Shown piece after piece: positions 25,888 through 34,240 of a DNA stretch of 37,726 nt. The stretch's first letter is position 1, and every line of letters starts with the position of its first letter. The notes under the pieces were generated by a model. That model was not told where the DNA came from, did no database searches, and saw nothing but the letters and a program-made list of their open reading frames with translations. Source of the stretch: Methylococcaceae bacterium (GTDB lineage: Bacteria > Pseudomonadota > Gammaproteobacteria > Methylococcales > Methylomonadaceae); NCBI GenBank assembly GCA_947504985.1, contig CANNKH010000004.1:1-37726 (forward strand), read 5' to 3'. The position numbers were made by a program, and so were the translations under genes.

Positions 25888-26264
25888 GAGCAGCCCCTTC
25901 GATAGTTGTTATAAACTCTTGTTATGCGTTATATCGTTTCGTAATATCAAGACATGCTAAAGTGCGTTTTTAACTTTACGTCATAATTATCACAAATAAA
26001 CTGCGCGATTTTAACCCATGAAGGTGATCTATACCAGTTGTCCTTACCATGATTTTATCGGGGAAAAAGCCTGCAATCAAAAAATGGCGCTGACTAGCTG
26101 TCATATCAGCCGCTCAAGGTAACTATTCAGCCTCTGCCGCTTTAATTTTAGGGAGTATGGAGGGAATTACTGGAACTCAGAAGCCAAAGGATGGCAATTT
26201 GCATTTATATCCCTGTTGCTGAAATGACGGGTATCATTAGCACTGTCGTTCCTAAAAGGCCATT
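25888..26264. other. Intergenic stretch between coxB and the TonB receptor gene
   Basis: About 375 bp with no gene seen. The part nearest coxB (25888-26000) is AT-rich and should hold the oxidase operon promoter. I see no confident promoter boxes and no clear terminator for the TonB receptor gene that ends at 26265. Base composition changes here, from AT-rich oxidase DNA to GC-richer DNA. Confidence 0.5.
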
Positions 26265-28382
26265 CTAAAACCTGACCGATGCCGTCACGCGAACCATACG
26301 CGGTTCTACCGGATGCTTGATGATGCCGTCTGTGCTGCCATCATCGTTAGGCCCTGCCGCTTCGTTGTTTAAACGGTAGCCATAAAAATAGGCGATGTCG
26401 TTGGCGGTTGACCCCAGCAAATTGAAGAGATCGACTTCTAGCTTGTAGGCTTTCTTTTGATAACCCAGCCCCAAATTGACTATGCTGGTGTCGCCGCCCC
26501 AAGCGCTGGCAGTTTCATTGAGTGGGACATCGCCGAAATGGCGTAGCCTCAAGCTACCGAATAAGCCTGACGGCAAATCCACGGTTGCGCCTACGCTGAT
26601 AACCCTGCCTACCGAATTGGGGATATGATTTTCAGATGCCGGCACGCCGATAAAATGTGCGGCGGTAAACGCAAAATCGGCGTCCAGCGTTAGCCAATCG
26701 TTGGGCTGGTAATAATTCGTCCATTCCACACCGTAACGCTCTGACTTACCCGAAGGCTCGGTCGTGCCGCCGTCACCGACGAAGACCAGTTCCGAATTGC
26801 TTTCCAGCCACCAGGCCGCCAGCGTCGTGTTCAGGCCACGGACAGACTGGCTACGCAGCCCCACCTCGCCGCCGCGCGACCAGACCAGCGGCGTCACGGA
26901 ACTGGCAATATCACCAGTCACCGGATCAATCTTAATGGTCGTGCCGCGTGCATCATTGGAATGGTAGCCATAGCCCATGTTGATGAAAAAATCGGTGTCA
27001 TACCAGGGGCCTGCAATTAAACTTAGCTTGGGGCTCAGCAATGCCGCGCCTTTATTGCCGGAGTTTGCGGCGATAGTCCGGCTGTCGACATTGAAATCAA
27101 AGAAATCGCTACGCAAACCAGTGATAGATCGGAATTTTTTCAGCCAATGGGTTTCATTTTTGATATACAAGCCAACGCTGGTTTCGCCGATGTCGTCCTC
27201 ACGCACGGTAGTCAGCAGTTGCCGCGCCTGGGTGCGGTTCAAGCCCAAACCCATAATATCGTCATGGCGGACCTGTATGCCAACGCTATTGTCCACTTCA
27301 AAACCGAACCAGTGGTCATAGCGCGTATGTTCAGCATTGCCGCCCAGTTGCACACGATGTTCCCGTTGCTGGATCTGATCGCCGTTTTGCTGGTCGATAT
27401 AGCCGGTAAAGTTCGAATACAGATCCAGATCCGAATACAGCGCATAGACATTAATATCGTTTTTCCAGGAATTGCTACGGTTCCAGAAATTGCCGGACAG
27501 GCTGTAACGGCTGCTATTACCGCCGTCGCTGGCATCGCCGGTACCGTAAAGCCCGATGACTCCGGCTGCTATGGCCCGCTCGGGAATCTGGTTGGTCGCC
27601 GTCCAGTTGGAATGATAGGCCTTGCCGTTGACAGCCATGCCCCAGTCATCCTTGTCTATCGTATAACGCAGCATCCCATTGTATTTATTGAGGTCTTCGG
27701 GTTGCTGCCAGACGCCGTCGTAAAAATTAACCTCGGTGCCATACAATAAATCGCCGTCACCGAGCTTGTGCGAGTTCGCCAGTACAGTGCGGTAATAGCC
27801 GAATTCGCCACCGGTAAATTTCAGCATGCCATCCGTCAACTTGTGCATCGTGTGCATTTTGGCGTAACCCGCCGCTGAAAAATCGCCGATTTCAGCGTAA
27901 TACGGGCCTTTGCCGTATTCCACTTTATCGACCAGCTCGGGAATAATACTGTTCAGATCCAGATAACCCTGGCCATGGGCATGGCTAGGCATGTTCATCG
28001 GTATGCCGTCTACCGAGACCGAAAAATCCGTACCGTGGTCGAGATTGAAACCACGCAGAAAATACTGGTTGGCCTTACCTGTGCCGCTGTGCTGGGTTGC
28101 CAGAGCGCCCGGCACAACTTCGACGAGTTCGCCGACGCGGGCCAGCGGACGGTATTTGAATTCGGGTTGCCCGACTATACCTTGGGATGCCGACGACGCA
28201 ATGCCGATAAGATCGGTGGCGCGGCCTTCGATTTCAATGGCCTCCAGCATTACGGGTTCTTTCCCGGTTGCTTCCGACTGGGGATGGGCATTCAGCATCG
28301 CACAGTGCAAACTGAGATAGACACCGACCCCAGCGCCTATGACACAATGCTTAATCTCTGAATCACGGTTAAATTTTTTCAT
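26265..28382 (-). CDS. TonB-dependent outer-membrane receptor
   Basis: A 705-residue receptor. A signal region (GAGVGVYLSLHCAMLNAHPQ) is followed by a plug domain (about 55-175) containing RVGELVEVVPGALATQHSGTGKANQYFLRGFNLDHGTDF and VDGIPMNMPSHAHGQGYLDLN, then a beta-barrel ending in the aromatic C-terminus VRVTASVRF. The plug loop SHAHGQGY is histidine-bearing. It imports an unidentified ligand, probably energised by TonB-ExbB-ExbD. The ligand cannot be read; neighbours suggest a metal or metal complex. It is last in the DUF4331-TPR-HupE-TonB series, 41 nt after the HupE gene. Confidence 0.88.
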   Translation of the reverse strand: MKKFNRDSEIKHCVIGAGVGVYLSLHCAMLNAHPQSEATGKEPVMLEAIEIEGRATDLIGIASSASQGIVGQPEFKYRPLARVGELVEVVPGALATQHSGTGKANQYFLRGFNLDHGTDFSVSVDGIPMNMPSHAHGQGYLDLNSIIPELVDKVEYGKGPYYAEIGDFSAAGYAKMHTMHKLTDGMLKFTGGEFGYYRTVLANSHKLGDGDLLYGTEVNFYDGVWQQPEDLNKYNGMLRYTIDKDDWGMAVNGKAYHSNWTATNQIPERAIAAGVIGLYGTGDASDGGNSSRYSLSGNFWNRSNSWKNDINVYALYSDLDLYSNFTGYIDQQNGDQIQQREHRVQLGGNAEHTRYDHWFGFEVDNSVGIQVRHDDIMGLGLNRTQARQLLTTVREDDIGETSVGLYIKNETHWLKKFRSITGLRSDFFDFNVDSRTIAANSGNKGAALLSPKLSLIAGPWYDTDFFINMGYGYHSNDARGTTIKIDPVTGDIASSVTPLVWSRGGEVGLRSQSVRGLNTTLAAWWLESNSELVFVGDGGTTEPSGKSERYGVEWTNYYQPNDWLTLDADFAFTAAHFIGVPASENHIPNSVGRVISVGATVDLPSGLFGSLRLRHFGDVPLNETASAWGGDTSIVNLGLGYQKKAYKLEVDLFNLLGSTANDIAYFYGYRLNNEAAGPNDDGSTDGIIKHPVEPRMVRVTASVRF

Positions 28383-28423
28383 TAGCCTTACCTTTGCTTG
28401 TTGAGTCGCATAATCCGTGGTGG

Positions 28424-29563
28424 TTAGAAGACGCTAATCAACGCCGTCCAGCCCATATCCAGGCTGCGGTCAAGCAACCAGAACAACGCTATCGCGGCAA
28501 TCAGCAAAGAGCCGAAGCTTAATGTCAGTCTCTGATAATAGCAAGAGTGGCGCGATAAAAACGCCAACGGCAAAAACGCACTGACGATAGCGAACTGCCC
28601 TGCTTCCACGCCCAGATTAAAACCAACCAGGGCAACGGCTAGGGAATCGTCCGGCAAACCCAAGTCATTCAACACGCTAGCAAATCCCAGGCCGTGTATC
28701 AAGCCAAAGCCAAAAGCGACCAACCAGATACGTTTTGATACGAGCGGATAAATATTGTTCAACGCAGCCAGCAGCACCGACGCGGCTATAGCCGATTCGA
28801 CCCAGCGCGACGGCAGATGAATAAGGCCTAGTACCGCTAGGCTTAGCGTGATCGAATGGGCGACAGTAAACGCCGTGACGACTTTTAACACCTCGAAAAA
28901 AGCGTTGCGGAAGTACATGACAGGTTGCCAGTGTTTGCCGTCCCGCGACAAGACAGAAGGTAACAACAGACTGATTAAAAATAAAATGTGATCGTAACCC
29001 GTCCAGATATGCCAAACGCCTTCTTTCGCGAATTCTGAAAACTCACGCCATGACGAGCGCGTCGCCAATTCAATAGTGCGTTCCGGCTGTTCTGGGCTAA
29101 AAACTGCCGTTTGCGCATGACCTGCTTGTTGCAAGCGCAGCAACCCCCGGTGCGAGGGGTCGAGATCAAAAAACAGCCGGTAACGGATAGCCAGCGCACG
29201 CGGCATTGCCCCGCACAAAACAGCAAAGCGCAACACGGCATAAGCACCGTCGCTGTGTTTGTCAACCAAATGCAAGGTAGTGCGGTTAATGCAAGGAACA
29301 GCATCGGCCTTGATTTCCAAACGCGCCAAGCTATAGGCCGCCACGGCATCGTGATGGCGTTGCAATTCACCCCAGGTAATTTGTCCGTCCGCATTATCAT
29401 CCAGACCGATCGCATAATCCAGATCACGCAAGGCAATATCCCATTGTCCATGAATGGCCTGTTGCTGAATCTCGATAGACAAATAGCTGTCGCTGGGTTT
29501 ATGGGCATGAGCTGGCGTTACGCCCAACAACATCAACAAAACGATCAATAAATAGCGCATCAA
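28424..29563 (-). CDS. HupE/UreJ-family membrane protein with periplasmic EF-hand-like loop
   Basis: A 379-residue protein with a signal peptide ending in PAHA (residue 20). Residues 21-180 are a soluble, probably periplasmic domain whose residues 55-66 (DDNADGQITWGE) fit the 12-position EF-hand loop, with helices either side. Residues 180-379 form 6-7 membrane helices with H185/D191/H192 (WHIWTGYDHILF), H236 (FTVAHSIT) and H290 (GLIHGLGF), as in HupE/UreJ. Relatives are proposed nickel/cobalt permeases. The ATG overlaps the stop of the TPR gene by 4 nt. Confidence 0.85.
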   Translation of the reverse strand: MMRYLLIVLLMLLGVTPAHAHKPSDSYLSIEIQQQAIHGQWDIALRDLDYAIGLDDNADGQITWGELQRHHDAVAAYSLARLEIKADAVPCINRTTLHLVDKHSDGAYAVLRFAVLCGAMPRALAIRYRLFFDLDPSHRGLLRLQQAGHAQTAVFSPEQPERTIELATRSSWREFSEFAKEGVWHIWTGYDHILFLISLLLPSVLSRDGKHWQPVMYFRNAFFEVLKVVTAFTVAHSITLSLAVLGLIHLPSRWVESAIAASVLLAALNNIYPLVSKRIWLVAFGFGLIHGLGFASVLNDLGLPDDSLAVALVGFNLGVEAGQFAIVSAFLPLAFLSRHSCYYQRLTLSFGSLLIAAIALFWLLDRSLDMGWTALISVF

Positions 29564-30765
29564 CGTTGCTCCAGTTTTTCCATCAATTGCTGCAACACCT
29601 TATCTTCCATTTTTGAACGCGCCAACCAGGCTATCACTGGTTTTGCTGCGTTAAAATCATCAGCTGCCAGTGCCGCTTCCAGCACCAGTCGCGCATCCCA
29701 GGGTTCGCGCTGCACTTCCCAGTTGAGCAATGCCAAACGCAAGGCTTCTTTAGGCTGCTTGAGCAACGCCAAGTTAATCCGCGCTTCCTCGCGCTGATGG
29801 ATATTATCGCCACGCAAACGGTACGCCGCCATCCGCGCTTTAAGCTCTTCGATGTGTTGCGCCGAGTTTGCCGAACCCAGCATCTGTTCAGCCAATGCCA
29901 GGCGCAATAACAAGCCGTCGGCACGGGTATCGTCTTTTAACAGCGCAACCACTTGGTCGGGACGGTTTTGATCGAGTAAAAAATCAGTATAAGCACTGAG
30001 CAAATACACATCGCGTTGCTTAAACGCCAGCGCTTGTAAATAGTGTGTTTCTGCTGCCCCGCTATCGCCTAATCTGGCGGCGATTTCAGCCAGTGCCGTG
30101 AGCGCCCACAGTTGTTCCTGCACCTCGGTAGTGCCTGGCAGCGTATCTTTGAGCAACTGATAAGCCGGTTTTGCCTTACCGCTGAGGCTGGCGGCATTTG
30201 CGGCGCAAGTGGCAGCAATCAAGCGGCTACTTAGCCGCTTTAATACCATGCAACTATTTAAAGCCAGTCCGTAATCGCCCTTAACGCCCTGAATCACCGC
30301 CTGGGTCAACCAGGCTTGGGCATTTCTAGGCTCTTCGGCAAGCACCTCATGCACATCCGCCAACGCGCCGTCAAAATCATGCCGGTGCTGGCGTATCGTG
30401 GCGCGCAACATCAACACGGCAGATGGCGGTTGCGGCTGCTTCCACCAATATCTGACGGCGGCTTCGGCATAGCCGTAATAGCGGGGATCGGCATCAGCGC
30501 GGGCTTTTTCGATTAAGGTATTAGTTGTGCGTATCGCTAACGCCAGATTCTGGGGATCATTATTTAATGAAAGCCGTAACTTCCGTAATTCCTGATCTGA
30601 GCCGTTTGCAAGCGTTGGCAACCGTTCCAGCACTTCATTGGCTGACGAAGGCAAATAGGGCGCAGCCTGGCTGGCATTGCCAAATACCAAGAGGCCTAGC
30701 AGTCCAGCTACCGCTAGAAAATAGGGCCTGTTTTTGTTCAGGCAAGGATTAGAAAGCGTAGTCAC
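29560..30765 (-). CDS. Periplasmic TPR-repeat protein
   Basis: A helical-repeat protein of about 401 residues if started at GTG 30765. The track's ATG at 30819 lies inside a terminator hairpin, so I prefer the GTG, which gives a clean signal peptide (NKNRPYFLAVAGLLGLLVFGNASQA). The rest is tetratricopeptide-like (AEAAVRYWWKQPQPPSAVLMLRATIRQ, ALADVHEVLAEEPRNAQAW). It probably acts as a periplasmic scaffold for its neighbours. No catalytic motif is seen. It overlaps the HupE gene by 4 nt. Confidence 0.75.
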   Translation of the reverse strand: MTTLSNPCLNKNRPYFLAVAGLLGLLVFGNASQAAPYLPSSANEVLERLPTLANGSDQELRKLRLSLNNDPQNLALAIRTTNTLIEKARADADPRYYGYAEAAVRYWWKQPQPPSAVLMLRATIRQHRHDFDGALADVHEVLAEEPRNAQAWLTQAVIQGVKGDYGLALNSCMVLKRLSSRLIAATCAANAASLSGKAKPAYQLLKDTLPGTTEVQEQLWALTALAEIAARLGDSGAAETHYLQALAFKQRDVYLLSAYTDFLLDQNRPDQVVALLKDDTRADGLLLRLALAEQMLGSANSAQHIEELKARMAAYRLRGDNIHQREEARINLALLKQPKEALRLALLNWEVQREPWDARLVLEAALAADDFNAAKPVIAWLARSKMEDKVLQQLMEKLEQR

Positions 30766-30790
30766 GGATAATAATAAGCGCAGGGGTTTA

Positions 30791-30845
30791 AAAAAGCCGT
30801 TATTCCGGCCTATCCGCACGAGCGGCAGATAGCCGGAATAACGGC
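30791..30845 (-). terminator. Strong terminator/attenuator hairpin inside the DUF4331 cluster
   Basis: A perfect 14-bp stem GCCGTTATTCCGGC / GCCGGAATAACGGC encloses a further inner stem. On the minus strand it is followed directly by TTTTT. It lies 20 nt after the DUF4331 stop and before the TPR gene, so it probably reduces readthrough from the DUF4331 gene into TPR-HupE-TonB. Confidence 0.85.
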
Positions 30846-30864
30846 AGACACTATGCGTCCAGAC

Positions 30865-32337
30865 TTAATTGCAAGGGTTGGCGCCTGTTTCGCCGCAGTC
30901 TATATGCCTGCGGTTACGGCCGTCATGTGGCTTTGGCAAAAATGGAAACACTTTATAAATACCGTTAGCTGTCAGATTGGCGCCTTCTGCACCGATATTA
31001 AAATTGACACCATCGCCGAGGTTTGGAACGGGGCCATTCAATGCCCCTGCGACAACACGCAACGCAATGTCAGTCACATCATCATTAGGGCGGCGACCGT
31101 TGGGGAAGCCTGCGCTGTCACCCGCCAGCACCGTGAGCCGTTTCTGTGCGTCAGGCGCAGTCGGCGGCACGCTGACATTAAGCCGCAGCAATTCAGAACA
31201 TGGATTCGCACGGCTACATTTGCCCGGATTTTGTCCCGGATATTTGAGCAAAGCGGCGACCAAATCGGAGCGGCCTGTCGTGGTAAAGCTCGTGCCGAAA
31301 GCCGTGTTAATCAGGCCGGTCAATCTGGGGTTCAGATAGAAATCAAGAAATTGCGCCTCATATTCCGGTTCGGTGGCATTCCACAGGTCTTTTTTGCCCG
31401 TGCCAATAATCACCTCATTAATCAACGGATTGCCCATACGCGAAACTTGTACGAATTTGCCTCCCGTCTGAGCCTGGCCGTCACTACGCAAGGTCTTCAC
31501 GCGCGGACGACTGGTTGACGCATACATGCCGATGACCGCATGGTCGGGATCTTTCGTCACCTCGCTGATAGGCACTTCAAGGGCTATGGTGTTGACGTTA
31601 AAACCCGAAAACATATCATTGCCAAAGGAATTTACACTATCGTTAGCATCTTGTGCAGCCGTCAAAATAGGCGGCATCCGAAAGTTAAGCGTATCGAAGG
31701 TGGCTCCCAGATCGATATAAAACGATTCATCGCGCTGGCCTGCAAAAACGCGACCGCCATTAGCAAGCGGGTAAATGCCCTGATCGCTGAGCGCTTCATA
31801 ATCGGCTATCGTGCGCGGCCCGATATTTGACGGCACGACAACCGGCGTGCCGATATTCAGCAGCCTGTGCTGTGCGCCCCGCATTTCGGTGACCGTATAG
31901 CCTTGGCGCAAACCCAATCCGACATCATTAGCGCCGTCAAGGTCACCAATCGAAGGAGGCAATCCTGCCACGCCATTGACACCCGCATAAGCTACCGGCA
32001 GACCATCAAACGGCGGCCTTATCTGGGTTTTGAATCTGACGCGGTAAACAATATCGTCCGCCTTGCCATCCTTATTGGTATCCAGATGAATGTCATAAGC
32101 GACTTCATCATCAAAATTAAAATAATTGGGCCCCGCGCTGGGTTCTTGTCCGGGGATCACATTCATAATAAACACCAGCTTGCTGGGGTCTTCCCAACTG
32201 CGGAACGCATAAACATCGGTGATATCGGCAGCAGGATCCAGCGCAATTAGCGGCGCTTCGCGGTGACTGGCCGCAAAGCTGAGTTGGGATATGGCGGCAG
32301 CAAGCGATACCGCCAGGAATTTGTGTGTCATTTTCAT
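30865..32337 (-). CDS. Secreted DUF4331 family protein
   Basis: A 490-residue protein with an N-terminal signal (KFLAVSLAAAISQLSFA), then the hallmark SHREAPLIALDPAADITDVYAF of DUF4331. Residues 86-95 (DTNKDGKADD) form a Ca-binding-like Asp/Asn loop. The C-terminal part has Cys pairs (GKCSRANPC and HIDCGETGANPC). The mature protein is probably periplasmic. DUF4331 has no established function. It lies between the regulator genes and the hairpin-separated TPR-HupE-TonB genes, and is probably the most strongly expressed gene of the cluster if the hairpin is an attenuator. Confidence 0.85.
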   Translation of the reverse strand: MKMTHKFLAVSLAAAISQLSFAASHREAPLIALDPAADITDVYAFRSWEDPSKLVFIMNVIPGQEPSAGPNYFNFDDEVAYDIHLDTNKDGKADDIVYRVRFKTQIRPPFDGLPVAYAGVNGVAGLPPSIGDLDGANDVGLGLRQGYTVTEMRGAQHRLLNIGTPVVVPSNIGPRTIADYEALSDQGIYPLANGGRVFAGQRDESFYIDLGATFDTLNFRMPPILTAAQDANDSVNSFGNDMFSGFNVNTIALEVPISEVTKDPDHAVIGMYASTSRPRVKTLRSDGQAQTGGKFVQVSRMGNPLINEVIIGTGKKDLWNATEPEYEAQFLDFYLNPRLTGLINTAFGTSFTTTGRSDLVAALLKYPGQNPGKCSRANPCSELLRLNVSVPPTAPDAQKRLTVLAGDSAGFPNGRRPNDDVTDIALRVVAGALNGPVPNLGDGVNFNIGAEGANLTANGIYKVFPFLPKPHDGRNRRHIDCGETGANPCN

Positions 32338-32621
32338 GGGATTATTCTCATATAGATTTATAGCGTGGTAAAACGATGTAAAACCATCAGCTTGCCCTCC
32401 TGTTCTGGAGTGGCATTATCTATACGACAGGATCAGAAAATTAGATGCGGGGAAGGAAGAATTTTTCTATTCTTTCGGTAAAAGGCAACCTGGCTGGGCA
32501 ATGCACTTCGTGCCCCGCTGTATGTTTTGGAGCAGATGGATGATAGCGCGGCAACATGCGGGATGAGTGCTTCGGAACGGCAGGTAACTTGGAGTCTAAA
32601 ACATATTTTTAACGCCATACA
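32338..32621. other. Control region between the anti-sigma gene and DUF4331 gene
   Basis: About 284 bp. The ORF listed here is a shadow. It must hold the promoter of the DUF4331 gene on the minus strand. A TGATCC hexamer (32430-32435, minus strand) resembles the -35 of some ECF promoters but lacks a well-spaced -10. An AGGAGGG-like ribosome site lies far upstream of the DUF4331 ATG. Confidence 0.4.
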
Positions 32622-33452
32622 TCAACAAACCGCACCGCGCACAAAAAGCAAAGCGCCGACATCAGTGTAGGCTTCCCCATGCAAACTTCCGGCAGGCGCC
32701 AATTGGTACTCACCTTCCCGCAACAAAATATCGCCGAGAAACATTTCGCCGGCAAGCATCATACATTCCTCGTTTTTAAGATGATGATGGCCTGCAACCG
32801 TTGCGCCCGGCTCCAAGCGATAAAAACAGGAAACCAGACTGCCGTCCGAATACAGCTCTTTTTTATACACACCCGCTTTGAGCTGTTGCCAACCCGCGTC
32901 ACCGGAAAAAACCGTTTGTGCATCGCCGCCGCTGAACGGCAATAGCCCACCCAACAGTTCGCGCATTACAGCAGCAGGATGGCCCAACGATGTGCCGCGC
33001 AGATACACCAACGCGCCCTGCCGCGATTGGATGTTGTCATGGCGACTGTCCGCAGGGGAGACATGATAATCAAAGAGACCCAGTTCCAGTTCGCCCATTT
33101 GCAAACCGCCGCGCAGCACGATGCCTTCTTCCAGCCAGTTATGGCGATGCACGGGCAAAGACGCACCTGCGGCAAATTCGATCAGCACCGAATTGCCCTG
33201 CGCCCCGTTCCACAATGTTTTAAACCGGATGCCGTCCCTGATAGCGTGCCACACGCCATCTTTCAACCTGACCGTCAACAGCCCGGCATGTTCGGTAATG
33301 CTGTGCGCCAAACGTTGCTGCAAGCGTCCAGTAATAGCCTCATGGCGCACGGCATCAGGCGAAATCGGCGCCAATGCGGCAGCCAATAAGCGGCTTAATT
33401 CGGCCTGTTCGAACAGGGCGGATTGATCTGGATATTCTGTTCTGCTATTCAT
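32622..33452 (-). CDS. Double-cupin ChrR-like anti-sigma protein
   Basis: A 276-residue protein whose ATG overlaps the sigma-factor stop by 4 nt, the typical layout for a sigma/anti-sigma pair. It holds two cupin domains: residues about 85-180 (PVHRHNWLEEGIVLRG...) and 190-276 (GATVAGHHHLKNEECMML...LAPAGSLHGEAYTDVGALLFVRG). ChrR proteins respond to singlet oxygen or peroxides through such cupins. The zinc-binding HxxxCxxC motif of the ZAS anti-sigma domain is not seen; the short helical N-terminus may replace it. Function as an anti-sigma factor is inferred from context. Confidence 0.75.
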   Translation of the reverse strand: MNSRTEYPDQSALFEQAELSRLLAAALAPISPDAVRHEAITGRLQQRLAHSITEHAGLLTVRLKDGVWHAIRDGIRFKTLWNGAQGNSVLIEFAAGASLPVHRHNWLEEGIVLRGGLQMGELELGLFDYHVSPADSRHDNIQSRQGALVYLRGTSLGHPAAVMRELLGGLLPFSGGDAQTVFSGDAGWQQLKAGVYKKELYSDGSLVSCFYRLEPGATVAGHHHLKNEECMMLAGEMFLGDILLREGEYQLAPAGSLHGEAYTDVGALLFVRGAVC

Positions 33453-34099
33453 AGTGAAGGATCGGCATCATCTGCCAGTGTTTGTCTGAGGCCAAGCAAC
33501 GTCCGCCGGATTTGGGATTTCACCGTCCCTAGCGGCAAGCCTGTATAGTCAGCGATCTCGTCGTGACTGATACCGCGAAAAAAAGCCAGTGCCAACAACT
33601 GGCGGGGGATTGGGTCAAGTTGCGCCAACGCGTCGTGGACACGACTGCCTTGTTGGACTGCCGCCAGTAAATCGTGGGGATTATCGCCGCCCGCCATTTC
33701 CATCACGGGCATAACCGATCCGCATTCAGCCGCATCAATCCGGCGCAACGCATCTAGGGCGCGGCTGCGGGCTATCGTCATGACCCAAGCCACCACGTTG
33801 CCGCGTACCGGATCGAAACGCGGCGCCTGTCGCCATACCTGCCAAAACGTATCTTCAGTGACTTCTTCCGCCAATTCCACGCAGCGCGTTATTCTCAGCG
33901 CGAGGCCATAAACCCGCTCCAGCAACTTGTCATAAAGCGCGGAAAACGCCGTTTGATCACGGTCTACTATGCGACCGATCAATTCCTGCAACAACTGCTG
34001 CCCGTCTGATTCCGTGCCGGAGGGTAGCCCAGCAGCATCAGCCCCCCTCGCTAATTCGCCGCCAGCCTTTCCGCTCATTTTGATTCCGTTATCATTCAA
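33449..34099 (-). CDS. ECF-family RNA polymerase sigma factor
   Basis: A 216-residue group IV sigma factor. Region 2 is at about 50-110 (FSALYDKLLERVYGLALRIT...DTFWQVWRQAPRFDPVRGNVVAWVMTIARSRALDALRR) and region 4 at about 150-205 (LDPIPRQLLALAFFRGISHDEIADYTGLPLGTVKSQIRRTL). Together with the overlapping cupin gene it probably controls the downstream DUF4331/TPR/HupE/TonB genes. Whether it also acts elsewhere cannot be seen. An unstructured N-terminal stretch of about 30 residues precedes region 2. Confidence 0.92.
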   Translation of the reverse strand: MNDNGIKMSGKAGGELARGADAAGLPSGTESDGQQLLQELIGRIVDRDQTAFSALYDKLLERVYGLALRITRCVELAEEVTEDTFWQVWRQAPRFDPVRGNVVAWVMTIARSRALDALRRIDAAECGSVMPVMEMAGGDNPHDLLAAVQQGSRVHDALAQLDPIPRQLLALAFFRGISHDEIADYTGLPLGTVKSQIRRTLLGLRQTLADDADPSL

Positions 34100-34240
34100 T
34101 ACGCATGAAATGGCAAATCGGATGCAGCAGCTTTGGGCAAATCCAACAGTTGGGCGGCTGAGCTGTTTCTATAGCGGGATGAAACGTGAAGTTAAGCGAC
34201 CGTAAAACTAACTGCCGCAACCTGATGATTATGAGCACCG

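Noticed and set aside
27147-27749. 200-residue plus-strand ORF antisense to the TonB receptor
   Set aside because: Lies wholly inside the receptor gene, which has strong family features; the GC-rich third positions of that gene create long antisense frames.
30853-31518. 221-residue plus-strand ORF antisense to the DUF4331 gene
   Set aside because: No start support or recognisable domain; a shadow of a GC-rich coding sequence.
32430-32435. TGATCC hexamer on the minus strand upstream of the DUF4331 gene as an ECF promoter
   Set aside because: It matches the -35 of RpoE/ChrR-type promoters from memory, but no -10 with suitable spacing follows and no matching copy is seen before the sigma gene. 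Too weak to annotate.
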